Assembly (NCBI RefSeq): GCF_002119525.1 | Contig: NZ_CP017916.1 | Location: 2,108,001-2,172,000 of the forward strand | DNA: 64,000 nucleotides | From: Vibrio syngnathi | GTDB taxonomy: Bacteria; Pseudomonadota; Gammaproteobacteria; Enterobacterales; Vibrionaceae | Direction: 5' to 3' | Part shown: piece after piece, positions 63,914-64,000 of the stretch | Layout of the letters: each line of letters opens with the position of its first letter | How positions within the stretch are numbered: position 1 is the first letter of the stretch | Translations under genes and position numbers: made by a program | Notes under the pieces: model-generated | Databases searched by the model: none | What the model saw: only the letters and a program-made list of their open reading frames with translations | What the model was told of the DNA's origin: nothing

Positions 63914-64000
63914 TTTACGAGCAGCTTCTACAACCACTTTGATTGAGCGCGCTTCCGTTACTTTTAGTGTTTCGTGATCAGGTATCTCTTTTTGAGTACG
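63905..64000 (-). CDS. C-terminal end of an unidentified leftward gene (cut by window edge)
   Basis: On the minus strand the frame entering at 64000 reads 31 residues, RTQKEIPDHETLKVTEARSI then KVVVEAARKML, and stops with TAA at 63905-63907. Codon use is like its neighbours, and a strong terminator follows. The stop lies inside the first unit of the 17-bp array. The fragment is too short for me to name the protein. Confidence 0.7.
   Translation of the reverse strand, partial: RTQKEIPDHETLKVTEARSIKVVVEAARKML

Overview
The window is a stretch of Vibrionaceae chromosome, most likely the large chromosome of a Vibrio. The evidence is gene content and order: hisG / NhaC-type carrier / hns / gsk / mnmA / hflD / purB, the bioA-bioBFCD cluster, serS-rarA-lolA-ftsK-lrp-ald, cysB, miaE, pyrF-lapBA-ihfB-rpsA-cmk, kdsB-ycaR-lpxK-msbA-comEC, lolCDE-PilZ-mfd-csiV, and ndh-ycfP-thiK-lpoB-ycfL-hinT. 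These are the blocks I know from Vibrio cholerae, close to the E. coli order in places. The species was not determined. No tRNA, rRNA, insertion sequence, prophage, integron or CRISPR array was seen, so this is core chromosome rather than an island.

Layout. 1-3413: start of a leftward his operon (hisG, hisD) with a leader peptide carrying five histidines and an attenuator, then an NhaC-family carrier under a lysine riboswitch. 3.8-9.6 kb: hns, then a purine and tRNA group (gsk, mnmA, hflD, purB) with PurR-type palindromes in front of gsk and purB. 9.9-16.5 kb: htpX, a 55-residue unknown, and biotin synthesis (bioBFCD leftward, bioA rightward) around a BirA-type operator. 17-18.6 kb: an orphan receiver-TPR response regulator. 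18.7-30 kb: serS, rarA, lolA, ftsK and lrp, with ald divergent from lrp, a methyltransferase and cysB. 30-44 kb: a membrane-anchored unknown, miaE, then pyrF, lapB, lapA, ihfB, rpsA, cmk and the lipid A/Kdo block ending in comEC. 44-53 kb: lolCDE, an atypical PilZ protein, mfd, csiV and an acetyltransferase. 53-60 kb: ndh back to hinT. 60-63.6 kb: a chemoreceptor and a CARF-nuclease protein of the VC1899 type. The window ends in the last 31 codons of an unidentified leftward gene.

Much of the window serves the cell envelope: lipid A transport and Kdo supply (msbA, lpxK, kdsB), LPS control (lapAB), lipoprotein sorting (lolA, lolCDE), and peptidoglycan synthase activation (lpoB, csiV).

Two things are not explained by ordinary annotation. 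First, several genes have direct repeats that start in their own last codons and stop codon and run on towards the terminator: an exact-period 6 x 17 bp array at 63812-63913, about five 20-22 bp units after lpoB, and three 15 bp units after serS. Shorter duplications follow hns, hflD and rpsA, and the thiK ribosome-binding leader is also duplicated. Second, the CARF-nuclease protein sits alone with no CRISPR genes in view, and its Rossmann-fold signature differs from the usual cyclic-oligoadenylate-binding one.
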